7,192 bases of DNA from Bacteroidota bacterium (lineage in GTDB: Bacteria > Bacteroidota > Bacteroidia > Cytophagales > Cyclobacteriaceae): assembly GCA_023417955.1 (NCBI GenBank), contig JAEZDW010000190.1, forward strand, positions 1 through 7,192, written 5' to 3'. Within the stretch, counting starts at the first letter, position 1; the number at the start of each line of letters is the position of its first letter. The position numbers were made by a program, and so were the translations under genes. Below are positions 1-6,141 of the stretch, piece by piece. The notes beneath the pieces were generated by a model. The model saw nothing but the letters and a program-made list of their open reading frames with translations, was not told the DNA's origin and searched no databases.

Positions 1-405
1 GCCAAGTGCGGTGAGGTCGTTTTCGGTGATGAAGCCAATTTGGTATAGCGCATTCTGCTCGTTAATTCTCACGAGGACAGGTTTCCTAAACTTCTTTTTA
101 TCGCCGACAAAAGCGCCGAGGAGATCCTTTACCGCAGAGTAGATAAGCTTTACCAGCGGAATCTTGTTCATGACCATATCGAACCAATCCAGCGCTGCTT
201 TGAATGCAAAGTTTGTGGTCAGGTACCCGAAGCCGGTGATCGCCAGGAAGATGATAACAAAACCCAGCCCAGGATAGGGAAGCATAAGGAGGCTGTCGAG
301 CCATGTAATGGAGACAAAGATGAAATATGCAGTTGCTACGAGGGGAACGATAAATACGGTACCGCTGAAAAAATACCGAAGGACTCGTCTGAGCGAATTT
401 TCCAT
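1..405 (-). CDS. DUF502 family membrane protein, 3' part cut off by window edge
   Basis: The reading frame starts at ATG 405-403 and stays open to position 1, giving the first 135 residues. Two hydrophobic segments (about residues 13-34 and 46-68) are followed by KIPLVKLIYSAVKDLL (81-96), then a KKKFRKPVLV stretch (103-112) and YQIGFITEND (121-130). This order of two membrane helices, a PLV..IY..VK motif, a basic turn and a GF(V/I)T strand is what I know from DUF502 proteins, usually about 200 aa, so roughly one third is missing. The family has no firm function; these are inner-membrane proteins with a soluble C-terminal part. The gene lies beyond the nqr terminator and is probably transcribed separately. 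A TATAAT-like hexamer at 431-426 is the only promoter hint, and it is not the usual Bacteroidota form. No Shine-Dalgarno sequence precedes the ATG. The family call rests on motif memory. Confidence 0.8.
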   Translation of the reverse strand, partial: MENSLRRVLRYFFSGTVFIVPLVATAYFIFVSITWLDSLLMLPYPGLGFVIIFLAITGFGYLTTNFAFKAALDWFDMVMNKIPLVKLIYSAVKDLLGAFVGDKKKFRKPVLVRINEQNALYQIGFITENDLTALG

Positions 406-468
406 AAGAGAGGGATCAATGTCTTATTATATGAGAAACGTGGAAAGGTAACCCTTGCGTGCCCAGCC

Positions 469-507
469 AAAAAAAAAGGCCTCCCGTTTTTTTTGCGGGA
501 AGCCTTT
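469..507 (-). terminator. Intrinsic terminator of the nqr operon
   Basis: In the minus-strand transcript, positions 507-496 pair with 486-475 as a 12-bp stem containing one G-U wobble (501 with 481). The 9-nt loop is one C and eight A. A run of nine U follows (477-469), the first three of which pair in the stem. In the plus-strand direction the wobble becomes a C-A mismatch and no U tract follows, so the signal works for minus-strand transcription only. It begins 17 nt after the nqrE stop codon, so transcription of nqrABCDE probably ends here, before the DUF502 gene. Confidence 0.92.
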
Positions 508-524
508 AGATAGAAACTTATTCC

Positions 525-1139
525 TTACAGGCTAAACCCGAGGAAGCTCAGGAACCCGAAGGACATTAATCCTACAAGAATAAACGTAATACCAAGTCCA
601 CGAAGCGGGCCGGGTACGTTTGAGTACTTCATCTTTTCGCGAACACCGGCGAGTGCAACGATCGCGAGCATCCAACCTACACCGGAACCAAATCCATAAG
701 TAGTGGCCTCAACCAGGTTGTAGGGACGCTGAACCATGAACAGCGCTCCACCAAGGATCGCGCAGTTAACCGCGATCAGGGGAAGGAAAATTCCAAGCGT
801 ACCGTAAAGTGCTGGTGAGAATTTTTCAACAGCCATTTCAGTCAATTGGACCATCGCCGCGATAACGCAGATGAAGATAATGAACTGAAGAAAGGTAAGA
901 TCCATGGTTGCGAAATCCGGACCAATCCACGCAAGTGCACCTTCAGTAAGGATCTTATTTTGGATAATCCAGTTAATCGGCACTGTCACGCCGAGTACAA
1001 AAATTACAGCGATGCCAAGTCCAAAAGCAGTGCTGACACGCTTCGATACTGCAAGGAAAGAACACATTCCAAGGAAGTAAGCGAAGATCATGTTGTCAAT
1101 AAATATTGACCGGACGAATATGCTGATCAGGTTTTCCAT
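525..1139 (-). CDS. nqrE: Na+-translocating NADH:quinone reductase subunit E
   Basis: A 204-aa inner-membrane subunit of the Na+-pumping NADH:quinone reductase, with about six transmembrane helices and homologous to RnfA. It matches the family from the start (ENLISIFVRSIFIDNM) and has the usual length of about 200 aa. C26 in YFLGMCSFLAV and C126 in LIAVNCAILGG match the two NqrE cysteines that, with two from NqrD, are known to hold an iron-sulfur centre inside the membrane in Vibrio cholerae. A further cysteine (C91) lies in a membrane segment. The ATG at 1139-1137 follows the nqrD stop by 8 nt with no clear Shine-Dalgarno sequence. It is the last gene of the operon: the terminator follows directly, where nqrF would normally be found. 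Confidence 0.97.
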   Translation of the reverse strand: MENLISIFVRSIFIDNMIFAYFLGMCSFLAVSKRVSTAFGLGIAVIFVLGVTVPINWIIQNKILTEGALAWIGPDFATMDLTFLQFIIFICVIAAMVQLTEMAVEKFSPALYGTLGIFLPLIAVNCAILGGALFMVQRPYNLVEATTYGFGSGVGWMLAIVALAGVREKMKYSNVPGPLRGLGITFILVGLMSFGFLSFLGFSL

Positions 1140-1147
1140 AGTCCAGA

Positions 1148-1810
1148 TTAATGTGTTTCGCGGTAACCGTTAAGTGACCGTTGTACCCAGATGATAATTC
1201 CCACGATAATACAAGCTCCTGCAGGGAGGAGCATAAGTCCATTCCCCTGATAAGTCAGTCCGATGCTTTCAAAGACCTTGAAGCCAAACAGGGCTCCGGA
1301 TCCAAGCAGTTCGCGGAAGAACGCAACAAGCATCAGGATCAAACCATAACCGAGGCCGTTGCCGATTCCATCGAGCAGGGAAGGTCCGGGCTTATTACCC
1401 ATAGCAAATGCTTCGAGGCGCCCCATCACGATGCAGTTAGTAATGATGAGACCGACGAAAACTGAAAGCTGCTTGGATACGTCGTACATATACGCCTTGA
1501 GCAATTCATTCACGAGTGTCACCCAGAGGGATACGATCGCGAGTTGAACAATGATACGAATCCTTGATGGAATGGTGTTCCGAAGCAGTGATATGATCGC
1601 ATTCGAGCTACCCACCACAACGGTTACGGCCAACGCCATAACGAACGCGGGCTCCATTTGTGTTGTCACAGCAAGGGCTGAACAAATCCCAAGGACCTGT
1701 ACGGTGATCGGGTTGTCAATGTCAAGCGGATTCGTAATAAGCTTCCTGTTCTTCTTGGAAAACAGCGGCTCACTCTTTTTCTCTTTAACTTCAGCTGTTT
1801 CGGTACTCAT
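1148..1810 (-). CDS. nqrD: Na+-translocating NADH:quinone reductase subunit D
   Basis: A 220-aa multi-spanning inner-membrane subunit, homologous to RnfE. The core from about residue 30 is highly typical: NPITVQVLGICSALAVTT (33-50), ISKQ-like VSKQLSVFVGLIITNCIVMG (111-130) and DGIGNGLGYG (147-156). C43 and C126 correspond to the two NqrD cysteines that share an intramembrane iron-sulfur centre with NqrE. The N-terminal tail of about 30 residues (charged, rich in K and E) is a little longer than in Vibrio and is probably cytoplasmic. The ATG at 1810-1808 comes one nucleotide after the nqrC TAG stop, so translation is probably coupled. NqrD and NqrE form a pseudo-symmetric pair that carries electrons across the membrane. 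Confidence 0.97.
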   Translation of the reverse strand: MSTETAEVKEKKSEPLFSKKNRKLITNPLDIDNPITVQVLGICSALAVTTQMEPAFVMALAVTVVVGSSNAIISLLRNTIPSRIRIIVQLAIVSLWVTLVNELLKAYMYDVSKQLSVFVGLIITNCIVMGRLEAFAMGNKPGPSLLDGIGNGLGYGLILMLVAFFRELLGSGALFGFKVFESIGLTYQGNGLMLLPAGACIIVGIIIWVQRSLNGYRETH

Positions 1811-1811
1811 C

Positions 1812-2552
1812 CTAATTTTTTTTATGCTTGTTAATATAGCCTTCGTAAGCCGCCAGATATTCTGCCAGCATGTTATTAACTCCCTTTGCAGTCAGCGTAG
1901 CACCCGATAGTCCATCAACTTTGTGCTTGTCTCCGGAGTAATCCTTGCCCTCGCCCTTCATCATAGTAACAGATACAAGTTTACCGTTTTCATAAACTTG
2001 TTTGCCCGGGTAACGCGACTGAACGGTTTCTTCTGTAATTCGTGCACCAAGCCCCGGCGTCTCACCCTTGTGTTCAAACTTGACACCCTTCACGGTGTTC
2101 ATATCTGACTCAAGTGAAACAAATCCCCAGATGGCATCCCAAAGGCCTGCACCAAACACCGGCAACACCACGTATTCCAACTGCGTAGTGTCCTGCTTAT
2201 TTCTGAATTCGTAAACCGGGAGCATTCTTTCTTTTATCGGCTTCTTGTACTCCGTTGCAATGACAATCTGCTTAGGAGTGACGCCAGGAACAACGTCACC
2301 TTCTGCGTTGATAACGAATTCTCGTACGTTTTCACGATAAAGTTTTTCGATATCTGCACCTTCTTCGAGGGTCATCACCGTAGCCAGAATACTCGTTTTT
2401 TGTTCCAGCTCAATATTAGCATTCTGTCTGTCCTTCAACAGCAGGTTCGCTCCAACGAGCATACCCGCGCATACGACCGACAGGATTGTCGCATATAAAA
2501 TGATGTAGCTATTAGACTGTCGCACGTTGTAATCTTCTTTTTTTGTTGGCAC
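1812..2552 (-). CDS. nqrC: Na+-translocating NADH:quinone reductase subunit C
   Basis: A 246-aa subunit with one N-terminal membrane helix (about 17-38) followed by a periplasmic FMN domain. The FMN site is VDGLSGATLTAKGV (212-225). T219 of SGAT is the expected residue for the phosphoester-linked FMN, equivalent to T225 of Vibrio cholerae. HKGETPGLGARI (161-172) is the other conserved family block. The longest frame starts at GTG 2552-2550, inside the end of nqrB, giving a 41-nt overlap. A second GTG at codon 10 (2525-2523) is also possible: it has AAAGAAGA about 8 nt upstream and would cut the overlap to 14 nt. The first ATG is inside the membrane helix and is too late. I keep the longer form because family members carry a short polar head before the helix, but the exact start is uncertain. 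FMN attachment needs an ApbE-type flavin transferase, not seen here. Confidence 0.95.
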   Translation of the reverse strand: MPTKKEDYNVRQSNSYIILYATILSVVCAGMLVGANLLLKDRQNANIELEQKTSILATVMTLEEGADIEKLYRENVREFVINAEGDVVPGVTPKQIVIATEYKKPIKERMLPVYEFRNKQDTTQLEYVVLPVFGAGLWDAIWGFVSLESDMNTVKGVKFEHKGETPGLGARITEETVQSRYPGKQVYENGKLVSVTMMKGEGKDYSGDKHKVDGLSGATLTAKGVNNMLAEYLAAYEGYINKHKKN

Positions 2553-3717
2553 TTACTACGAAATAATCGATCAGGGGAGCAAAGACATTCATAAGAAGAA
2601 TGGCAAGCATGATTCCTTCCGGATAAGCCGGATTGAATACCCTGATGAGAACAGTCAGCACACCGATTAAGAAACCGTAAATCCACTTTCCGGTTTCGGT
2701 TTGTGACGCAGTTACCGGGTCGGTTGCCATCCAAACTGCTCCGAATGCAAGGCCCCCGATTACCAGGTGATAGTGTGCTGGCAATAGCAGATACTCATTG
2801 CTTCCGACGGCGTTCAACAACAATCCCATGGCGTATGCACCGCCAAAGACGCTAACGATGATTTTCCAGCTGCCTGTGCGGGTTGCAACGAGAATCAGCG
2901 CACCGATGAGGCACATCAACGTTGACGTTTCACCCACGCTTCCAGGCTGGAAACCAAGAAACAGGTTCTGCAGACTATAAAATCCTTCCGGGGCCCATCC
3001 GGCTCCGAAACTATTGAGCGCCTGTACAACATTCTCGCCGGTCGTAGCCACCTCATTACCGATGGCAAGCGGTGTCGCGCCGGAAAAGCCTTCTACTGTT
3101 TTCTGGCCCTCACCAATATAAGTCCAGACATCACCCGACATCTGTTGCGGATACGCGAAGTACAGGAATGCACGTGCTGTAAGTGCAACGTTAAGAATGT
3201 TCATGCCGGTTCCACCAAAAGCCTCTTTTCCAATAACAACGGCAAATGCAGTCGCTACAGCAACCTGCCATAGCGGAATGTCCGGAGGCATAACAAGGGG
3301 AATCAATAATCCTGTTACGAGATAGCCCTCATTAACAGGGTGGCGGCGAAGAATTGAGAAAAGAAATTCGATACCCAGTCCGACTGCGTACGATATCACA
3401 ATAACCGGTAGTACCTGTTGCAAACCAATGAGTACTTTATCCCCGAAGGCAGCCTGTTCGCCAATTGCGATAAAATGCTGGTGACCGACGTTGTAAATAC
3501 CAAACACGAGTGCGGGGACCATGGAGATAATCACGGTTATCATCAACCGTTTCATATCCATTGCATCGCGGATGTGTGCGCCTTTCGGGCCAGCCGTGAG
3601 ATTGGGAGCAAAAGCAAACGTGTCAATTGCCTCGAACGCGTAGTAGAATCGCTCCCACTTTCCCCCCTTCTCGAAGTTGTGCTTATACTTATCTAATGTA
3701 TTCCGTAAGAACTTCAT
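2512..3717 (-). CDS. nqrB: Na+-translocating NADH:quinone reductase subunit B
   Basis: A 401-aa integral membrane subunit, homologous to RnfD, with a cytoplasmic N-terminal region and about ten membrane helices. In Vibrio it binds riboflavin and a covalent FMN and forms the main Na+ path. Family blocks include RRHPVNEGYLVTGLLIPLVM (124-143), GKEAFGGTGMNILNVALTAR (163-182) and EGFSGATPLAIG (209-220). T215 of SGAT is the expected FMN-linked threonine. The C-terminus has the usual APLIDYFVV ending and a basic tail, and length is close to the typical value of about 410. The ATG at 3717-3715 lies one nucleotide after the nqrA stop. The last 41 nt overlap nqrC, with an A7 run shared by both frames. 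Confidence 0.97.
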   Translation of the reverse strand: MKFLRNTLDKYKHNFEKGGKWERFYYAFEAIDTFAFAPNLTAGPKGAHIRDAMDMKRLMITVIISMVPALVFGIYNVGHQHFIAIGEQAAFGDKVLIGLQQVLPVIVISYAVGLGIEFLFSILRRHPVNEGYLVTGLLIPLVMPPDIPLWQVAVATAFAVVIGKEAFGGTGMNILNVALTARAFLYFAYPQQMSGDVWTYIGEGQKTVEGFSGATPLAIGNEVATTGENVVQALNSFGAGWAPEGFYSLQNLFLGFQPGSVGETSTLMCLIGALILVATRTGSWKIIVSVFGGAYAMGLLLNAVGSNEYLLLPAHYHLVIGGLAFGAVWMATDPVTASQTETGKWIYGFLIGVLTVLIRVFNPAYPEGIMLAILLMNVFAPLIDYFVVSANKKRRLQRATV

Positions 3718-3718
3718 A

Positions 3719-5089
3719 TTAGCTATTCATGATTAGGTCAATTCCTTCGCGAAGCAATTCCTGCACATTGTGCTTTGACACATCCACAAATTCACAAAGC
3801 GCGAGGTCCTCTTCTATAACCTCATAAATCCCAAGAGCCTCCATATCATCGAAGTCCTCGGCGATAATCGCCTTCAACAAAAACGTGGGCAGTATGTCCA
3901 TCGGGGTTACTTTTTCAAAAACGCCCGACTGAACAAAAGCCCGCGGTTCACCGTGGAGGTTGGAATCAAGAACGTATTCCTTTTTGTAATTCATGAAAGA
4001 GAACAGTCCAAGTCCCGGAACTACGCTGAGTTTCTTTGACGAAGGAGTGATCCATCCCATGAATTCGTAATAATCTCCTTCAGGAATGACAGAGACCAGG
4101 TGATCAAAAAAGCCAATGTGGCCGTCTTTCGGGATTCGGTTACCGGTAAGCACATTTCCGGAAATCACTCTCACGTTTTCCTGTCTGAGGTTGTTATTGA
4201 GGAACTTCTTCACGCACGCGCCCGTATAGGTCGCGTAGTACTGAGGTTCTTTTACTTCGGATCCTGCGACAGCAATGATACGTGATGCATCATAGACGCC
4301 ATTGAGGAATAACTTTCCAATCTGAATAACACCCGCCGGATGGATTGTCCAAACAAGGTCGGACTTTCCGATCGGATCGAGGTGGTGAATCTGAACGCCT
4401 ACACAACCCGATGGATGGGGCCCGGAAAACTTATTCAGTTCAGCACCCTGAACTGAGGTGAAGACCGGCGAATTTTCTTTGTCTGCGTGAACATTCACGT
4501 GAACTTTGCCGTCAGTGAATTTCTTCAGAACGCTGACTCCCGCCTGGAACTCCTTCTCCTGCCCTTTGAAGATCAGATTGAAATCAGGTGCAAGAGGATG
4601 TGAATCAAAAGCCGATATAAAAATCGCCTTCGGAGTTTCGTCAGGATTTGCAGCTATTCCAAACGGACGCTGTATGAGGTTAGGCCACACGCCACTTTCG
4701 AGTATTTGTTGTTGTGCCTCCTCACGGCTGATGGAACCGATTTCACCTTCAGAAAATGCACGAAACTTTTTGTACTCGATTTTTGAATCGGCGAGTATCC
4801 TGACTTCAAGCAGCTTGCGTTTGTCGCCGCGCTTGATTTCAACCACTTCACCACTCACCGGCGCGGTAAACGTGATCTTGTCGTTTCTCTTGTCGTGAAA
4901 AAGAGGCGAGCCTGCAGTTACCGTATCGCCTTCCTTTACCACGACCCTGGGAATGTAAATCCCGTGAAAATCGGTGGGCTTGATGACGAAGGTTTCTCCA
5001 TTCTCAATGGAGCCTGCCACTATTTTGGGAGCGGCTTTTCCGGCGAGGTTGATGTCAAAGCCTTTTTTTAATCGAATGGTTTTGCCCAT
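3719..5089 (-). CDS. nqrA: Na+-translocating NADH:quinone reductase subunit A
   Basis: A 456-aa cytoplasmic peripheral subunit without membrane helices, related to RnfC. In studied enzymes NqrA is linked to quinone binding. Recognisable blocks are the N-terminal IRLKKGFDINLAGKA (5-19), KPTDFHGIYIPRVVVKEGD (37-55) with the biotinyl-lipoyl-like fold, APVSGEVVEIKRG (76-88), RPFGIAANPDETPKAIFISA (141-160), PHPSGCVGVQIHHLDPIG (224-241) and EEDLALCEFVDVSKH (426-440) near the C-terminus. Length is close to the usual value of about 450. It is the first gene of the operon. The ATG at 5089-5087 sits about 35 nt downstream of a good Bacteroidota -7 box and has no Shine-Dalgarno sequence. Confidence 0.97.
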   Translation of the reverse strand: MGKTIRLKKGFDINLAGKAAPKIVAGSIENGETFVIKPTDFHGIYIPRVVVKEGDTVTAGSPLFHDKRNDKITFTAPVSGEVVEIKRGDKRKLLEVRILADSKIEYKKFRAFSEGEIGSISREEAQQQILESGVWPNLIQRPFGIAANPDETPKAIFISAFDSHPLAPDFNLIFKGQEKEFQAGVSVLKKFTDGKVHVNVHADKENSPVFTSVQGAELNKFSGPHPSGCVGVQIHHLDPIGKSDLVWTIHPAGVIQIGKLFLNGVYDASRIIAVAGSEVKEPQYYATYTGACVKKFLNNNLRQENVRVISGNVLTGNRIPKDGHIGFFDHLVSVIPEGDYYEFMGWITPSSKKLSVVPGLGLFSFMNYKKEYVLDSNLHGEPRAFVQSGVFEKVTPMDILPTFLLKAIIAEDFDDMEALGIYEVIEEDLALCEFVDVSKHNVQELLREGIDLIMNS

Positions 5090-5123
5090 GAAGATGGCTG
5101 ATCAATTGTTTTACGAACGGGGG

Positions 5124-5151
5124 CAAAATTAGCATTTTTTCGAACATCCAA
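5124..5151 (-). promoter_or_regulatory. Bacteroidota-type promoter for nqrABCDE
   Basis: On the minus strand, TTG (5151-5149) is followed after 17 nt by TAATTTTG (5131-5124), a perfect match to the TAnnTTTG -7 element of Bacteroidota; the known spacing range in Flavobacterium is about 17-23. Transcription would start a few bases downstream, near 5118, giving a leader of roughly 30 nt before the nqrA ATG. The start point is inferred. Confidence 0.75.
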
Positions 5152-5190
5152 TAAGGTATTATTATTTTATTGGAACGCCGTTACGAGCTC

Positions 5191-5238
5191 AAAAACAACA
5201 TTTTTGGCAGATGTGAAAAGACCGGGCGGGAATGTTGT
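5191..5238 (-). terminator. Possible weak terminator after cmk
   Basis: On the minus strand, ACAACATT (5238-5231) can pair with AATGTTGT (5202-5195), and a run of five T covers 5195-5191. The stem is AT-rich and the loop is 28 nt, so it is far weaker than the terminator after nqrE. Its place, 9 nt after the cmk stop and before the nqr promoter, is where a terminator would be expected. It could be a chance match. Confidence 0.3.
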
Positions 5239-5246
5239 AAAGTGGC

Positions 5247-5927
5247 TTAAAACATACGTCCGAGAGCGAGCCGCACGACCTCGTCAACCTGCTCATCCAA
5301 CGTGATAAATGTGGTATCGATTACGATCGCGTCGGGGGCCTGTTTCAAGGGACTTTCCTGGCGGGTTGTATCGATTTGGTCCCGGCGTATCAAATTGTCC
5401 ATCACTTCATCAAGGTCGACCAGCTGCTTTCTCTCAAGCAGTTCGCGCTGTCTCCGAAATGCCCTTACGAGCATATCAGCCGTCATAAACAATTTCAGCT
5501 CCGCCGCCGGAAAGACAGTTGTACCAATGTCGCGGCCGTCCATTACGACCCCTTTTTCGCGACCCATCTTACGTTGTAAGTCGACCATAGCAACGCGTAC
5601 TTCTTTTATCGTGCTGACCTGGCTCACCATTTCCGATACGCGCATGGACCGGATTTTCTTTTCGACGTTAAGACCGTTGAGGAACGTTTCAGATTCCTTT
5701 TTTGAATTGAGGTGGAAGGTAATATGGGCTTCCTGCAACGCCTTCTGAACTTCTTTCGGGTTGGTCAGCGCTACGTGACGCTCAAGGAAATTAAGTGTAA
5801 CCGCCCGATACATCGCGCCGGAATCAATATAGCGGTAGCCCAACACATTTGCGACTTGCCTGGCGGTTGTACTCTTGCCACATGCTGAATAACCGTCAAT
5901 TGCGATGACAATCTTCCTGAGGTTCAT
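5247..5927 (-). CDS. cmk: Cytidylate kinase (CMP/dCMP kinase)
   Basis: Phosphorylates CMP and dCMP with ATP to give CDP and dCDP in the cytoplasm, for nucleotide and lipid precursor supply. In the 226-aa protein from ATG 5927-5925, the P-loop GYSACGKST is at 12-20, DSGAMYRA at 35-42 (nucleotide monophosphate binding), DGRDIGT at 130-136, and RRDQIDTTRQESPLKQAPDA at 181-200, the usual Cmk lid and C-terminal block. All key elements are present and the length is normal for the family. A frame two codons longer would start at TTG 5933; I prefer the ATG because it puts the P-loop at the usual distance and overlaps the upstream stop by one base (TGATG), which suggests translational coupling with the small lipoprotein gene. 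The downstream nqr operon has its own promoter. Confidence 0.96.
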   Translation of the reverse strand: MNLRKIVIAIDGYSACGKSTTARQVANVLGYRYIDSGAMYRAVTLNFLERHVALTNPKEVQKALQEAHITFHLNSKKESETFLNGLNVEKKIRSMRVSEMVSQVSTIKEVRVAMVDLQRKMGREKGVVMDGRDIGTTVFPAAELKLFMTADMLVRAFRRQRELLERKQLVDLDEVMDNLIRRDQIDTTRQESPLKQAPDAIVIDTTFITLDEQVDEVVRLALGRMF

Positions 5928-6079
5928 CAGCAATCCTTTTGAGGACAGGGGATCGGCTTACCAGGCTTAAGCTTTTTCTTGTGTGCTGATCGCGACGAAG
6001 CACACCCGTCAGCTACAACGAGGACCGCCGCGAATAAGAAGACCGTGAAAGAATATCGAAGTGATCGAAAAAATGACAT
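5927..6079 (-). CDS. Small putative lipoprotein with Pro/Cys-rich tail
   Basis: From ATG 6079-6077 this encodes 50 aa. A short basic head (FFRSLRY) and a hydrophobic core (FTVFLFAAVLVV, 11-22) lead to ADGC with C26 as probable lipidated cysteine. The lipobox is imperfect (Asp at -2), but relaxed lipoboxes are common in Bacteroidota. The mature part is only about 25 residues: a Ser-rich linker, a basic KKKLK patch, then PGKPIPCPQKDC with C45 and C50. I have the impression that small Bacteroidota proteins with this kind of GKPIPCPxKDC ending recur, but I know no function. A longer form would start at TTG 6115 and add 12 residues; it looks less likely because it puts another aromatic/basic stretch before the signal. 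The stop overlaps the cmk ATG, so the two are probably co-translated. Confidence 0.72.
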   Translation of the reverse strand: MSFFRSLRYSFTVFLFAAVLVVADGCASSRSAHKKKLKPGKPIPCPQKDC

Positions 6080-6126
6080 ACAGCGGTAAAAATAGAAAAA
6101 CAACCGCTTCAACAAAGCACTACCCG

Positions 6127-6134
6127 CAAATTTA
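6127..6134 (-). promoter_or_regulatory. Possible -7 box ahead of the lipoprotein-cmk pair
   Basis: TAAATTTG on the minus strand (6134-6127) matches TAnnTTTG exactly and lies in the 62-nt gap before the lipoprotein gene. No TTG is found at the usual distance upstream, so this is half a promoter at best. If real, it would allow lipoprotein-cmk expression apart from the 256-aa gene. Confidence 0.3.
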
Positions 6135-6141
6135 ACAGCGG

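Noticed and set aside
98..304. Minus-strand open frame of 68 codons at the left edge
   Set aside because: It is in a different frame from the DUF502 gene that covers the same region, and it lacks family-like features.
846..1109. Plus-strand open frame of 87 codons inside nqrE
   Set aside because: It lies opposite a clear nqrE, has no family-like features and is highly polar; it is a shadow of the real gene.
1551..1910. Plus-strand open frame of 119 codons across nqrD and the end of nqrC
   Set aside because: It is antisense to two well-supported nqr genes. Its hydrophobic stretch results from the complement of membrane-protein codons.
2536..2546. Programmed frameshift at the A7 run that would fuse NqrB to NqrC
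   Set aside because: nqrC is in the +1 frame relative to nqrB and the A7 run is not in phase with a classic -1 slippery heptamer. NqrB and NqrC are known as separate proteins, and nqrC has its own candidate starts.
4506..4898. Plus-strand open frame of 130 codons inside nqrA
   Set aside because: It is serine- and cysteine-rich with no recognisable motif, entirely within nqrA on the other strand.
5302..5748. Plus-strand open frame of 148 codons inside cmk
   Set aside because: It is antisense to a cytidylate kinase with all family motifs; the composition (Ser, Arg, Thr) is typical of a reverse-strand shadow.
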